A stretch of 35,740 nucleotides of DNA from Desulfobacterales bacterium. Its GTDB lineage: Bacteria > Desulfobacterota > Desulfobacteria > Desulfobacterales > B30-G6. This document shows, piece by piece, positions 21,654 to 30,734 of this stretch. Position numbers and translations under genes: made by a program. The notes below the pieces were generated by a model. It searched no databases. It had not been told where the DNA came from and worked only from the letters and a program-made list of their open reading frames with translations. The stretch is taken from the NCBI GenBank assembly GCA_029940035.1, contig JAOZRT010000001.1, forward strand, positions 2,189 through 37,928. Reading direction: 5' to 3'. How positions within the stretch are numbered: the stretch's first letter is position 1; every line of letters begins with the position of its first letter.

Positions 21654-24600
21654 ATGAACCGCTTGCGTAGCTGGCTGAATATTTATGAGGACGAAACAGG
21701 GCTGTTTTTCTGGACCCTGGTATTCCGTTTTCTGGTGGTGGGCGCCTTTGTAATTTTGAACAACTACGCGGACACGACCTTTCTGGCGCGGTATGATGTG
21801 CAAAAGCTGCCCTTCATCGTGTTCATCAATGCCATCCTGGCTGTGGTCATTGTCAGCATCCTGACCGGGTTCATGGCACGCATGCCCAGTACGCGCCTCT
21901 TGACCATCATCTTTATTTTCTGCGGTGTGACCATAGGCATCATCCGGTTTTTAATCCCCCTGGGGTTCGATTTGATCTATCCGGTGCTGTATGTTTTGAA
22001 AACCCAGTTCGAGTCCGTGATCACCCTATTGTATCTCAATTTGACCAACGACCTTTTCAATGTCCGTCAATCCAAGCGGCTATTTCCATTGATTTCAGCC
22101 GGGGCCATCGTGGGGCAGATCGGATTGAGCTTCGGCACGCCCTTCATGGCCAAAACCATCACCATGGACAATCTCCTTTTGATCTATTTTGTAATCATGA
22201 TGCTGGGGGCAGTGGTCGTGAAGCAGATCGGTACCCGTTTCCCGACTCTCTTGGTGACGAAAAAGAAAACCGGCAAGAAAAAAAAGAAACCCGGGTTTTT
22301 TCACCAGTTCAAACAGGTAAGGCCCATGGTCAAGGGATCCCTGCTGATCAAGATCATGATCCTGCTCTTTCTGGTGCCCAATATCGTTTTGCCGATCATG
22401 AATTTTCAGTTTAATGTGGTTATTGACGACAGTTTTCAATCAGAAGGTTCAAAACTGCGCATCTTGAGCTACTTCCGGGGCGCCATGAGCGTCATCAGCC
22501 TGGTGATATTGCTGTTTGTGAGCAGGATATACGGCCGTTGGGGACTGCCCACGGCCTTGATGTTCCACCCGGTGAATTATATCCTGGCTTTTGTGTCGCT
22601 GCTCGTGCGGTTTGACCAATATGCGGCGTTCTATGCCCGTTTGACCACAAATGTTCTGAAGTCCACCATCCACCTGCCGGCCAGAGCGGTCCTGACCGGG
22701 CTGCTACCGTCTGATCAAAGGGCTGTCATTTTGCCTTTTTTAAGGGGGTATGCCATCAAAGCAGGGATGCTTACCGGGGCTGTGATCATGGTGATTTTCA
22801 ACCAACTGTTTCACCCCCGCTACCTGTCCCTGGTGGCATTGCCTTTTGTGGTGGCCATGGCGATCACCCCCTATATTCTTAAACGCAATTACTCTAAAAT
22901 CCTGCTGGACCTGATATCCAAAAAAATGCTGGACTTGAAATCCATGGAAAAGAGCGATGTGGATGAGCTTTTCCGGAATAAAGCCATCCGCGAACAGCTG
23001 ATCAATACTTTCCGTTCGACCCAGGGCAAAGAGAGCTTGTGGTATGCCGGCTTGTTGAAATCACTGGCTTTTGAGGAACTGGATGCCAACATCCTGAACA
23101 TGTTGAAGGACCAGGACGACCGGACTCGCATCGGACTTCTGTCACTGCTTTCCTCGGCACCGGAGTCCGAAGCTGCATCAGTGTTCTCGGAGCTGATAGA
23201 CCACAGGAAACCCCCTTTGATGGCAGCCATCATTACCGCTGCCAATCGGTTGGAACTGGAATATTCACCCCAGCTCAACCGGGAAGCCTATGAAAAAGCT
23301 GGTACGCCCGAGGTGCGGGGGCTTGCCGTGGCCGGACTTTATCGGAACGACCCGGGAAAATACCGCAAACTGATCGATGCCTGGCTGGATTCGACCTCGT
23401 GGGATGATCGCATGGCCGGGGTTATCGCCGCCGGGGCATCCGGCGAAACCGGTTTTGAGGATAAACTGAAAGCATGTTTGCATGAAGAGGGCAATCAATC
23501 CCTGCTTCATTTGATTATCGACAGCCTGCGTGAGTTGCAGGCACCTGGTATGGATGCCATTGTGGCGCCTTTTCTAAACCACGCAGAAGTGGATGTACGG
23601 AGGGCTGCACTGGAAACGCTCAGCCTGGGGGATGAAGATGCGTTGCGGCTCACGGTGGCCATGATGGGCGATCCATCTGCAAGCATTAACGACCTGGCCA
23701 GGGAAAAGATAAAAACAGCTGACTATCAGAACGGCCGGGTGCTGATCGAATCCCTCAACATACCCCGCCGCAAGATTCGCGAGGGGGTGTTCAATCTGTT
23801 GGAAGAATTGAACATCGGCGATATCGAGGCGTATCGTTTCGCCCGCACCCAGCTCGGTGAGAGCTACGCCTATCTCACGGCCCTGCAATACATCAAGACG
23901 TTTCCTGAAAGTGAGGCCAGGGACCTGCTGCTGGATCACCTGGAGCAGAAAAGCCGGCTGGAGCTGGATAATGTGCTGCGCGTGCTGGCCCTCCAGGACA
24001 AGTCCGGGCAGATGAAGATCATCAGCCGGGGTCTTTCTTCGGCGGATAGCCTGCAGCGGGCCAACAGCATGGAGGCCCTGGACGACCTGCTGGATCGGTC
24101 GCTTACCAAGATCCTGCTGCCGCTTCTGGGGGGGGCGCCCTTGTCCGAAAAGGTGGCCGTGGGTCGCAAAAACTTCAAACTTTCGGGATTCGGCAAGGGT
24201 AATGAAAGTTATTTGATCTGGTTGATCGGGAAACAGAAAAAGCTGTCTATTGTGTTGCTGCTGAACCTGCTGGCGCACGAAGGACCGGATGAACGGGATG
24301 TCGAGGCAATTATCGAACTCGAAGCATCTGCAGAGGAGACGGTCCGGAAATTGGCTTGGCAGGTTTTGATGAAAACCGGACAACACCCATTGCAAAAGGA
24401 GAATGTCATGACCGCGGAAGTCGTCATAACCGATAAAATACTGCTGCTGAAAAAGATCGAGATGTTCGAGGGGCTCACCGTGTCGGAGCTCGCAGCAGTA
24501 GGGTCCGTGACCGAGGAGGTGCAGTTTCAGCCCGGGGAGGTCGTCATTAAAAGGGGTGAGATGGGTGAAACCATGTATCTGATGATCGGTGGAGAAGTGT

Positions 24601-24863
24601 CCGTTCATATAGGTGACCAGGACGGCAACGAAATCGAAGTGGACCGCATCAAAGCAGGTGATTATTTTGGCGAGATGGCCCTTTTTGAAGATGTGCCCCG
24701 GTCAGCAACCATCATGACGGAAGCCGAATCCCGCCTGTTGGTTTTGCACAAACAGGAATTCAACGAAATCGTGCGGGAGTACCCGCAGATAGCGCTCACC
24801 ATCTGCAAGATACTGAGCAGCCGCATTCGCACCCTGCATGAAAAGATAAAACAAGGATCCTAA
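21654..24863 (+). CDS. Nucleotide-translocase-like membrane protein fused to HEAT repeats and a cyclic-nucleotide-binding domain
   Basis: 1069 residues. Residues 1-430 hold about 12 hydrophobic helices resembling ATP/ADP translocase (Npt/NTT) or MFS proteins, with a Lys-rich loop near 205-215 (KKKTGKKKKK). About 430-920 are helical HEAT-like repeats (PLMAAIITAANRLELEY, VRRAALETLSLGDEDALRL). From about 929 to the end is a CRP-type cyclic-nucleotide-binding domain with the phosphate-binding cassette DYFGEMALFEDVPRSATI at about 1003-1020, including the key Glu and Arg. The natural reading is a transporter or sensor gated by cAMP or cGMP. It lies between the FGE-fold and GshB-like genes, same strand. 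Transported substrate unknown. Confidence 0.8.
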   Translation: MNRLRSWLNIYEDETGLFFWTLVFRFLVVGAFVILNNYADTTFLARYDVQKLPFIVFINAILAVVIVSILTGFMARMPSTRLLTIIFIFCGVTIGIIRFLIPLGFDLIYPVLYVLKTQFESVITLLYLNLTNDLFNVRQSKRLFPLISAGAIVGQIGLSFGTPFMAKTITMDNLLLIYFVIMMLGAVVVKQIGTRFPTLLVTKKKTGKKKKKPGFFHQFKQVRPMVKGSLLIKIMILLFLVPNIVLPIMNFQFNVVIDDSFQSEGSKLRILSYFRGAMSVISLVILLFVSRIYGRWGLPTALMFHPVNYILAFVSLLVRFDQYAAFYARLTTNVLKSTIHLPARAVLTGLLPSDQRAVILPFLRGYAIKAGMLTGAVIMVIFNQLFHPRYLSLVALPFVVAMAITPYILKRNYSKILLDLISKKMLDLKSMEKSDVDELFRNKAIREQLINTFRSTQGKESLWYAGLLKSLAFEELDANILNMLKDQDDRTRIGLLSLLSSAPESEAASVFSELIDHRKPPLMAAIITAANRLELEYSPQLNREAYEKAGTPEVRGLAVAGLYRNDPGKYRKLIDAWLDSTSWDDRMAGVIAAGASGETGFEDKLKACLHEEGNQSLLHLIIDSLRELQAPGMDAIVAPFLNHAEVDVRRAALETLSLGDEDALRLTVAMMGDPSASINDLAREKIKTADYQNGRVLIESLNIPRRKIREGVFNLLEELNIGDIEAYRFARTQLGESYAYLTALQYIKTFPESEARDLLLDHLEQKSRLELDNVLRVLALQDKSGQMKIISRGLSSADSLQRANSMEALDDLLDRSLTKILLPLLGGAPLSEKVAVGRKNFKLSGFGKGNESYLIWLIGKQKKLSIVLLLNLLAHEGPDERDVEAIIELEASAEETVRKLAWQVLMKTGQHPLQKENVMTAEVVITDKILLLKKIEMFEGLTVSELAAVGSVTEEVQFQPGEVVIKRGEMGETMYLMIGGEVSVHIGDQDGNEIEVDRIKAGDYFGEMALFEDVPRSATIMTEAESRLLVLHKQEFNEIVREYPQIALTICKILSSRIRTLHEKIKQGS

Positions 24864-24951
24864 ATGAACAACGCGGCCTATTTGCAAATTGTAATTTATC
24901 CTGAAGCCGGGTATGGTTCGGGATTATATTTTTATGCTCCGTGAGGGTTTA

Positions 24952-25965
24952 ATGGATATTGCCTTTTTAATGGACGGTCTGGAATCGATCGATCCGAGTT
25001 GGGAAACCACCAGCTACCTGATGTACGAATGCAATCAGCGTGGTCATACGGTGTATTTTCTCGAACCCCATGACGTCTACATTCGTAACAACAGGGTCGT
25101 TGCCCGGATGTGGAACATAACCGTTCCTCGCGACCTGGGCCTGGCCGAATACTGGAAGTGTCTGATCCAGTGCCTCAAAAAAGATGATCTCATTTTTGAA
25201 ACCCTGACAGACTTGGATGCCCTGTTTTTGAGAAAGAACCCTCCCTTGAATTACCAGGTCATGGAACTCCTGGCGCCGGTCAATGACCAGGTGTTCATGA
25301 TTAACAGTACCAGTGGGCAGATCCTGGGCAACAGTAAACTGTACATCCTCAACTTTCCGGATATTATCCCCGAGACCCACGTTTCCCGCGACCCGATCCG
25401 TTTGAAGAAGATTATCGATGATTTCGGTGGTGCAATGGTGGTCAAACCCCTGCAGCGCTTCGGGGGAGAAGGGGTCATCAAGGTGAGCAACCGGGATCAG
25501 GAAAACCTGAATTCTTTGATCAATTATTATGTAAAGGATAGCAAGCGCTACCCTGAACGCGAGCAGATCATGGTGCAGGAGTATGTCAACAGTATCAAGA
25601 CAAAGGGTGATGTCAGGATACTGTTGCTGAATGGGGAAATAATGGGGGCTTACCGACGCACACCCAAAGAGGGGGATTTCAGAACCAATGTGCACGCCGG
25701 CGCGACCGTGCATAGGCACACGGTAACCGAAGTTGAAAAGAACCTGTGCCTGGCGATCAAGGGCAGGCTCATAGAAGACGGCCTCTATTTTGTGGGTATC
25801 GATGTGATTGGTGACAAGCTAATGGAGATCAATTGCGTCAGTCCCGGCGGTATTCCCAGGATCAACCGCCTTGGTGACGTAAAACTGGAATCGAACGTGA
25901 TCGATTTTATTGAACTGAAAGTGACAGAGTGGAAGAATGAAAATAAAAACACGTTTTCAGGTTAA
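24952..25965 (+). CDS. GshB-like ATP-grasp ligase
   Basis: 337 residues from ATG 24952, preceded by GAGGG; an ATG-like start at 24913 is less good. The layout follows prokaryotic glutathione synthetase: N-terminal domain IAFLMDGLESIDPSWETTSY and NQRGHTVYFLEPHDVYIRNN, linker LFLRKNPPLNYQVMELL, then ATP-grasp with VVKPLQRFGGEGVIKV, IMVQEYVNSIKTKGDVRILL, YRRTPKEGDFRTNVHAGA and metal-binding LMEINCVSPGG. No GshA lies in the window, so glutathione synthesis is not shown; another gamma-peptide or amino-acid ligation is possible. Its end overlaps the substrate-binding-protein gene of a peptide importer by 29 bases. Confidence 0.8.
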   Translation: MDIAFLMDGLESIDPSWETTSYLMYECNQRGHTVYFLEPHDVYIRNNRVVARMWNITVPRDLGLAEYWKCLIQCLKKDDLIFETLTDLDALFLRKNPPLNYQVMELLAPVNDQVFMINSTSGQILGNSKLYILNFPDIIPETHVSRDPIRLKKIIDDFGGAMVVKPLQRFGGEGVIKVSNRDQENLNSLINYYVKDSKRYPEREQIMVQEYVNSIKTKGDVRILLLNGEIMGAYRRTPKEGDFRTNVHAGATVHRHTVTEVEKNLCLAIKGRLIEDGLYFVGIDVIGDKLMEINCVSPGGIPRINRLGDVKLESNVIDFIELKVTEWKNENKNTFSG

Positions 25966-27679
25966 AATGCATGCAGGCGTCAGATGGGCGGCATTGTTGG
26001 TGTGCGCCCTGCTTTTTAGCGCTCTTGTTGCATGCCAGGTTGAAACCCCGAAAAGCCTTCTGCGCATCGGTCTTCCCGAAGAGCCGAGAACCCTCAACGT
26101 CTGGCTGGCCAGCGACGCTAACTCGCGGAAAATCCTGACCCAGATTTATCAACCCCTCTACATCCGCCATCCTCAAACACTGAAGCTGATTCCCTGGCTG
26201 GCTGCCGAGGATCCGATCTATGACGAGGAAAAAATTTCCTATACCGTCAAACTGAGGCATGCCAAATGGGCGGATGGGTCGGATTTTACCGCCGATGACG
26301 TGGTGTTTACGGGAAAAATCATTAAAGAGTTCAAGGTACCCAGGTATTCGAGCAAGTGGAAGGCCATCAAGGAGATTGAAACACCGGACGCCCACACGGT
26401 GATTTTTTATTTAAAAAAACCCACGGCTGTATTCTTGTCCAGGGCCTTGACCGCACCCATGGTATCACGCAATGAGTGGGAGGCGGTTGCCCTGGCGGCT
26501 CAAAAGAAAGAAAAACCTCTGCGGTCACTTCAAAACTATGAGGTCAGTAACCCTTTGGGCACAGGCCCTTATGTGGTCAAGGCCTACAAGAGCGGCTCCT
26601 ATCTCCACATGGAGAAGAATCCGCATTTTTTTGGTTCAGGGCAACACATCGCCGGCCATTTGCTGGGCCCTTATATCGAGGGGATCCTGTTTAAGTTCTA
26701 CGGTACGTCGGATGTGGCCATCCTGGCCCTGAAAAAGGGAAATATCGACATGTTCTGGTGGGGCCTGCAACCGGGTTATCTCGAGGACCTCGGAAAAGAG
26801 GCAGGTATCCAGGTTTTTCACAATCAGAAAAGCGCTCTGTACTACATGGGCTTCAATCTCAGGAAACCGCCGTTTGACGACGTGGTTTTAAGGCAGGCCA
26901 TTGCCACCATCATCGACAAGGAATTTATCATATCGCGTATCCTGCAGGGGTATGGAACGGTCTTGCACTCGGTGGTCCCCCCGGGAAATGCATTTTGGCA
27001 CAACCCCCAGGTACCCCATTATGGCGACGGGTTGAGCCATGAACAGCGCCTTAAAATAGCCTACGATATGCTGAAAGAGGCCGGTTATTCCTGGACGGAA
27101 CCGCCGGTGGGTGCCGACGGCAAGGTGAAAAAGGGCAGGGAACTGCAGCTACCCGATGGAAAACCCATGCAGCGCTTCACTATTCTGACGCCCCCGGCTG
27201 ATTACGACCCCCGCCGGGCATTTGCAGGTCTGATGATTCAGGAGTGGCTGCGCGACATGGGGATGCCGGCCTTTGCGCGCCCCATGGCCTTCAGCGCGCT
27301 TTTGCAACAGGTAAAAGGCAAACGGGATTTTGATGCCTTTATCCTGGGGTATGGGAAACTCAACCTGGATCCGGATTACGTGGGTACCTTCTTCTATTCC
27401 AAACAGGATAAGGAACGCGGTTGGAACATGAGCGGCTACAGGAACAAGGCCTTTGACAAACTCAGAAACAAGCAGCGCGGCGAAATGGATCAGGACAAGC
27501 GCCGGGAAATTCTGTGGGAAATGCAGCGAATCCTTCTGGGAGATGTTCCCTACATACCCCTCTACAACCCCAACGTGCTGGAAGCTGCCCGTATTGACCG
27601 TTTTACCGGGTGGGTGGAGCAGGTCGGAGGCATCGGGAACATCTGGTCTTTTTGTGCTGTCAAGCCTGTCGAAGGATGA
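25937..27679 (+). CDS. Peptide ABC transporter substrate-binding lipoprotein (SBP_bac_5)
   Basis: 580 residues, periplasmic, membrane-anchored by a lipobox: hydrophobic ALLVCALLFSALVAC with Cys near residue 33. ATG 25937 overlaps the ligase gene; ATG 25967, right after the ligase stop, would give a 23-residue signal and is a good alternative. The DppA/OppA fold is clear: RIGLPEEPRTLNVWLASDAN, VKLRHAKWADGSDFTADDVV, NPLGTGPYVVKAYKSGSYLH, FDDVVLRQAIATIIDKEFII. It captures dipeptides or oligopeptides for the permease encoded next. Coupling to the GshB-like gene hints at a special peptide ligand; that is inference. Confidence 0.9.
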   Translation: MKIKTRFQVKMHAGVRWAALLVCALLFSALVACQVETPKSLLRIGLPEEPRTLNVWLASDANSRKILTQIYQPLYIRHPQTLKLIPWLAAEDPIYDEEKISYTVKLRHAKWADGSDFTADDVVFTGKIIKEFKVPRYSSKWKAIKEIETPDAHTVIFYLKKPTAVFLSRALTAPMVSRNEWEAVALAAQKKEKPLRSLQNYEVSNPLGTGPYVVKAYKSGSYLHMEKNPHFFGSGQHIAGHLLGPYIEGILFKFYGTSDVAILALKKGNIDMFWWGLQPGYLEDLGKEAGIQVFHNQKSALYYMGFNLRKPPFDDVVLRQAIATIIDKEFIISRILQGYGTVLHSVVPPGNAFWHNPQVPHYGDGLSHEQRLKIAYDMLKEAGYSWTEPPVGADGKVKKGRELQLPDGKPMQRFTILTPPADYDPRRAFAGLMIQEWLRDMGMPAFARPMAFSALLQQVKGKRDFDAFILGYGKLNLDPDYVGTFFYSKQDKERGWNMSGYRNKAFDKLRNKQRGEMDQDKRREILWEMQRILLGDVPYIPLYNPNVLEAARIDRFTGWVEQVGGIGNIWSFCAVKPVEG

Positions 27680-27753
27680 TTGTCGCGATACGGTTGATTG
27701 GATTGGCAACGTAAAATTAATTATTTCCAACAGACTGACAAGGGTAAAAAAAT

Positions 27754-28731
27754 ATGGAAATAAATAAATTCATTCTCAGGCGACTGGTGGAGATCGCCAT
27801 CATCTTTTTCTTGATTATGACGATTCTGTTTGTGCTGTTCCGCATAGCGCCCGGTGATCCGGTTTCACGGATGGTCGATCCCATGTGGACACCCGAAGAA
27901 GTGGAGCACGTCATGTCCCAGTTGGGGTTGGATCAGCCCATATGGACTCAATATCTGTATTATCTGAAAAATTTTTTCAGCGGCAATTTCGGTGTGTCGT
28001 TTCACTACGGCGAGCCTGTTCAGAATATTATCTGGAAACGTCTGCCCAACACCATCCTGTTGTTCACGACCTCCACGATCCTGGCAGCCCTGGCCGGTGT
28101 GTTTTTCGGCAAAATTGCCGCCTGGAGGAAGGGCCGGAAAAGCGACACCTGGATGACCATCAGTGCCTTGGTCTGCCATACGCTTTTTGTGCCCTGGTTT
28201 GGCCTGATGCTGGTGTGGATCCTGGGGTACAAAGTGGGGTGGTTTCCTTTGAACGGCATTATTTCTCCAGAAGTGTGGGTGCATGAAAACACCAACTTCC
28301 TGGTCAAGGCCCTGGACGTGATACATCATATGCTGCTGCCCCTGATGACCCTGTTTGTTGTCCAGATGGGATCTTACCTGTTGCTGATGCGCAGCAGCAT
28401 GCTGGGAACGCTCAAAGAGGACTATATCGTTACGGCCCGGGCAAAAGGACTGACGGAGAAGGCGGTGCGGAACCATCACGCCGCCAGGAATGCGGCCTTG
28501 CCGGTAATCACCAGTATCGGATTGAGCCTGGCATTTTCCATCAACGGCGGGGCCTTGACCGAAACGGTGTTTACATGGCCGGGCATCGGCAAAGAACTGG
28601 TGTTTGCCGTAAGCAACAATGACTACCCCCTGGCCCAGGCCTGCTTTTTGTTGATTGCCGCCGTTGTTTTAACGGCCAACCTGATTGTGGACGTGCTTTA
28701 CGCGTATCTGGATCCGCGCATTCGCTACTGA
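27754..28731 (+). CDS. Peptide ABC transporter permease, DppB type
   Basis: 325 residues, six membrane helices, inner membrane. The N-terminal FILRRLVEIAIIFFLIMTIL and FRIAPGDPV are the DppB/OppB signature. The EAA loop that contacts the ATPases reads VTARAKGLTEKAVRNHHAAR, and YAYLDPRIRY closes the protein. AAGGG lies before ATG 27754. It follows the binding protein after 74 bases. Confidence 0.92.
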   Translation: MEINKFILRRLVEIAIIFFLIMTILFVLFRIAPGDPVSRMVDPMWTPEEVEHVMSQLGLDQPIWTQYLYYLKNFFSGNFGVSFHYGEPVQNIIWKRLPNTILLFTTSTILAALAGVFFGKIAAWRKGRKSDTWMTISALVCHTLFVPWFGLMLVWILGYKVGWFPLNGIISPEVWVHENTNFLVKALDVIHHMLLPLMTLFVVQMGSYLLLMRSSMLGTLKEDYIVTARAKGLTEKAVRNHHAARNAALPVITSIGLSLAFSINGGALTETVFTWPGIGKELVFAVSNNDYPLAQACFLLIAAVVLTANLIVDVLYAYLDPRIRY

Positions 28732-28768
28732 TAAATACCGTGTATTTTTTAGAGTCAGTGGAGATTAA

Positions 28769-29677
28769 ATGAACACACCATCTGAGAGAATTCATCTGTT
28801 TAACCGGTTTGCCAAGGGATGGGGGGTTTTCAGGAAAAATATGCTGGGCAGGATAGGGCTGACCCTCATGATTATTTTTGCCCTCATGGCTCTGGCCAGT
28901 TTTTTCACCCCGCTCCTTGGTCCTGCGTATGATCCCATGACCGGTGTGGACCCGGAGATATCCCATGCCACTGGACCTAGTTGGCGTCACTGGCTGGGAA
29001 CCGATTTCATCGGGCGGGACATCTTCACCCAGCTTCTGGAAGGCGCCAAGATCGCTTTCATGGTGGGCCTGTCAGCGGCTTTCATCAGTATCGTACTGGG
29101 TACGATTGTCGGCATGGTTGCAGGTTACATGGGCAGCGTGGTGGATACCCTGCTCATGCGTCTGGCCGATATGATTATGGTCATGCCGTCTCTGTTGATT
29201 CTGCTTCTTCTATCAGCCCTTTTCGGACAGCTCAATATCTGGCTGATCGTTCTGCTGATAGCGCTGTTGAGATGGCCGGGGGTGTCCAGGATCATCCGTG
29301 CTCAGACATTGACGCTGAAACAACGGCCCTTTATCGAAGCAGCCAAGGTGGCCGGGGCTTCACATCTGCGGATCATATTTCATCACATTATGCCCAATGT
29401 CCTGCCCCTGTCATTTCTCTACATGACGTTTAGGGTGACATCCGCCATTTTGGTGGAGGCGGCCCTGGCGTTCCTGGGGTTCGGAGATCCCAGTCAGGTA
29501 AGTTGGGGGATGATGCTGCAATGGGTCTGGAAGACAGGACATATGTTTCAAGCACCATACTGGCTGTTGCCGCCCGGGATCTGCATATCCCTGCTCACCC
29601 TTTCTTTTTACATGCTGGGGCGAGCCATGGATGAGGTCCTCGACCCGAGATTGAGGAAAGAGGAGCATTCGGATTAA
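28769..29677 (+). CDS. Peptide ABC transporter permease, DppC type
   Basis: 302 residues. The N-terminal cytoplasmic segment and first helix (MLGRIGLTLMIIFALMALAS) are followed by the DppC hallmark HWLGTDFIGRDIFTQLLEGA. The EAA loop is EAAKVAGASHLRIIFHHIMP and the end LDPRLRKEEH is typical. It pairs with the DppB-type protein as the second half of the pore. The stop codon is one base from the next ATG. Confidence 0.92.
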   Translation: MNTPSERIHLFNRFAKGWGVFRKNMLGRIGLTLMIIFALMALASFFTPLLGPAYDPMTGVDPEISHATGPSWRHWLGTDFIGRDIFTQLLEGAKIAFMVGLSAAFISIVLGTIVGMVAGYMGSVVDTLLMRLADMIMVMPSLLILLLLSALFGQLNIWLIVLLIALLRWPGVSRIIRAQTLTLKQRPFIEAAKVAGASHLRIIFHHIMPNVLPLSFLYMTFRVTSAILVEAALAFLGFGDPSQVSWGMMLQWVWKTGHMFQAPYWLLPPGICISLLTLSFYMLGRAMDEVLDPRLRKEEHSD

Positions 29678-29678
29678 T

Positions 29679-30635
29679 ATGACATTGTTATCGGTTGAAA
29701 ATTTGTGTGTTGGCTACCAGACGAAAAACGGTGTGTTGAAAGCGGTGGATAATATTTCATTTCATCTGGAAGAGGGGCGTTCACTGGGGTTCGTTGGCGA
29801 GTCCGGTTGCGGAAAAACCACTGTCGGCATGGCGTTGATGGGTCTTTTACCGGAAAATGGAAAAATAGCCCAGGGACGGATTCTCTTTGATGGCCGGGAC
29901 CTTGTGCAACTGTCGGATGAGGCCATGCGCGCGGTGCGCTGGAATGATATCGCCATGATATTCCAGGCCGCCATGAATGCGCTGAATCCCGTCCATCGTG
30001 TACAGGAACAGATCCGGGAAGCCATTGTGGCGCATCATCCGGAAACGCCCCAGGGGGAGTTGCAGCGGCGGGTCGAGATGCTTTTCGATCTCGTGGAGAT
30101 ACCCAGAGACCGCATGCAGGATTTTCCCCATCAATTCAGCGGTGGCATGAAACAGCGGGCGATTATTGCCATGGCCCTGGCCTGCGACCCCAGGCTGGTT
30201 ATCGCGGACGAACCCACCACGGCTCTGGACGTCATTGTTCAGGATCAGATTCTGCAGGAGATAAAGATCATTCAGGACCAGATGAACATCAGTGTCCTCT
30301 TCATTTCCCACGACATCGCCGTGGTGGCCGATGTCTGTCATGACATTGCAGTGATGTTTGCCGGGCAGATCGTGGAATTCGGTTCGCGGGAGGAGGTCTT
30401 TGAAACACCCATCCACCCTTACACACGCTTACTGCTTTCCTCTTACCTGACACTGGATGGTGATAAACCGGAACCCTTGGCCTTCTCTGGGAAAACCCCC
30501 AATTTGATCAGACCTCCGTTGGGTTGCCGGTTTTACGAACAGTGCTCTCAGGCGACGACAGCATGTGAGAACAATGTGCCGGAATTTCGACAGGTATCGC
30601 CGACGCACAGAGCCTTATGCAACGTGATCCCTTAG
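29679..30635 (+). CDS. Peptide ABC transporter ATP-binding protein, DppD type
   Basis: 318 residues. Walker A GESGCGKTT, Q-loop in AMIFQAAMNALNPVHRVQEQ, signature FSGGMKQRAIIAMAL, Walker B LVIADEPTTALDV, switch ISHDIAVVADV. The C-terminal oligopeptide-transporter extension carries four Cys (GCRFYEQCS, TACE, RALC), the pattern known in this subunit class and, in a mycobacterial OppD, shown to hold an Fe-S cluster. It forms a heterodimer with the DppF-type ATPase. Confidence 0.92.
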   Translation: MTLLSVENLCVGYQTKNGVLKAVDNISFHLEEGRSLGFVGESGCGKTTVGMALMGLLPENGKIAQGRILFDGRDLVQLSDEAMRAVRWNDIAMIFQAAMNALNPVHRVQEQIREAIVAHHPETPQGELQRRVEMLFDLVEIPRDRMQDFPHQFSGGMKQRAIIAMALACDPRLVIADEPTTALDVIVQDQILQEIKIIQDQMNISVLFISHDIAVVADVCHDIAVMFAGQIVEFGSREEVFETPIHPYTRLLLSSYLTLDGDKPEPLAFSGKTPNLIRPPLGCRFYEQCSQATTACENNVPEFRQVSPTHRALCNVIP

Positions 30636-30734
30636 TTGCGACAGGTAACGAGGCCGTTGGCTTACAGCCTTGGAACATTTTTCACCTGTTTTGAACGCTC
30701 ATTATAAGTTTCAGCAAACAAAAGGACAGGCAAC

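Noticed and set aside
23574-24608. Minus-strand ORF of 344 codons
   Set aside because: Antisense to the HEAT and cNMP regions of a well-supported fusion gene; His/Gln-rich and without a recognisable domain.
24967-25719. Minus-strand ORF of 250 codons
   Set aside because: Antisense to the GshB-like ligase, which shows clear ATP-grasp motifs.
24952-25965. Firm call of gshB
   Set aside because: The fold matches, but no gshA or other glutathione gene is in the window and the downstream context is peptide import, so only a GshB-like call is supported.
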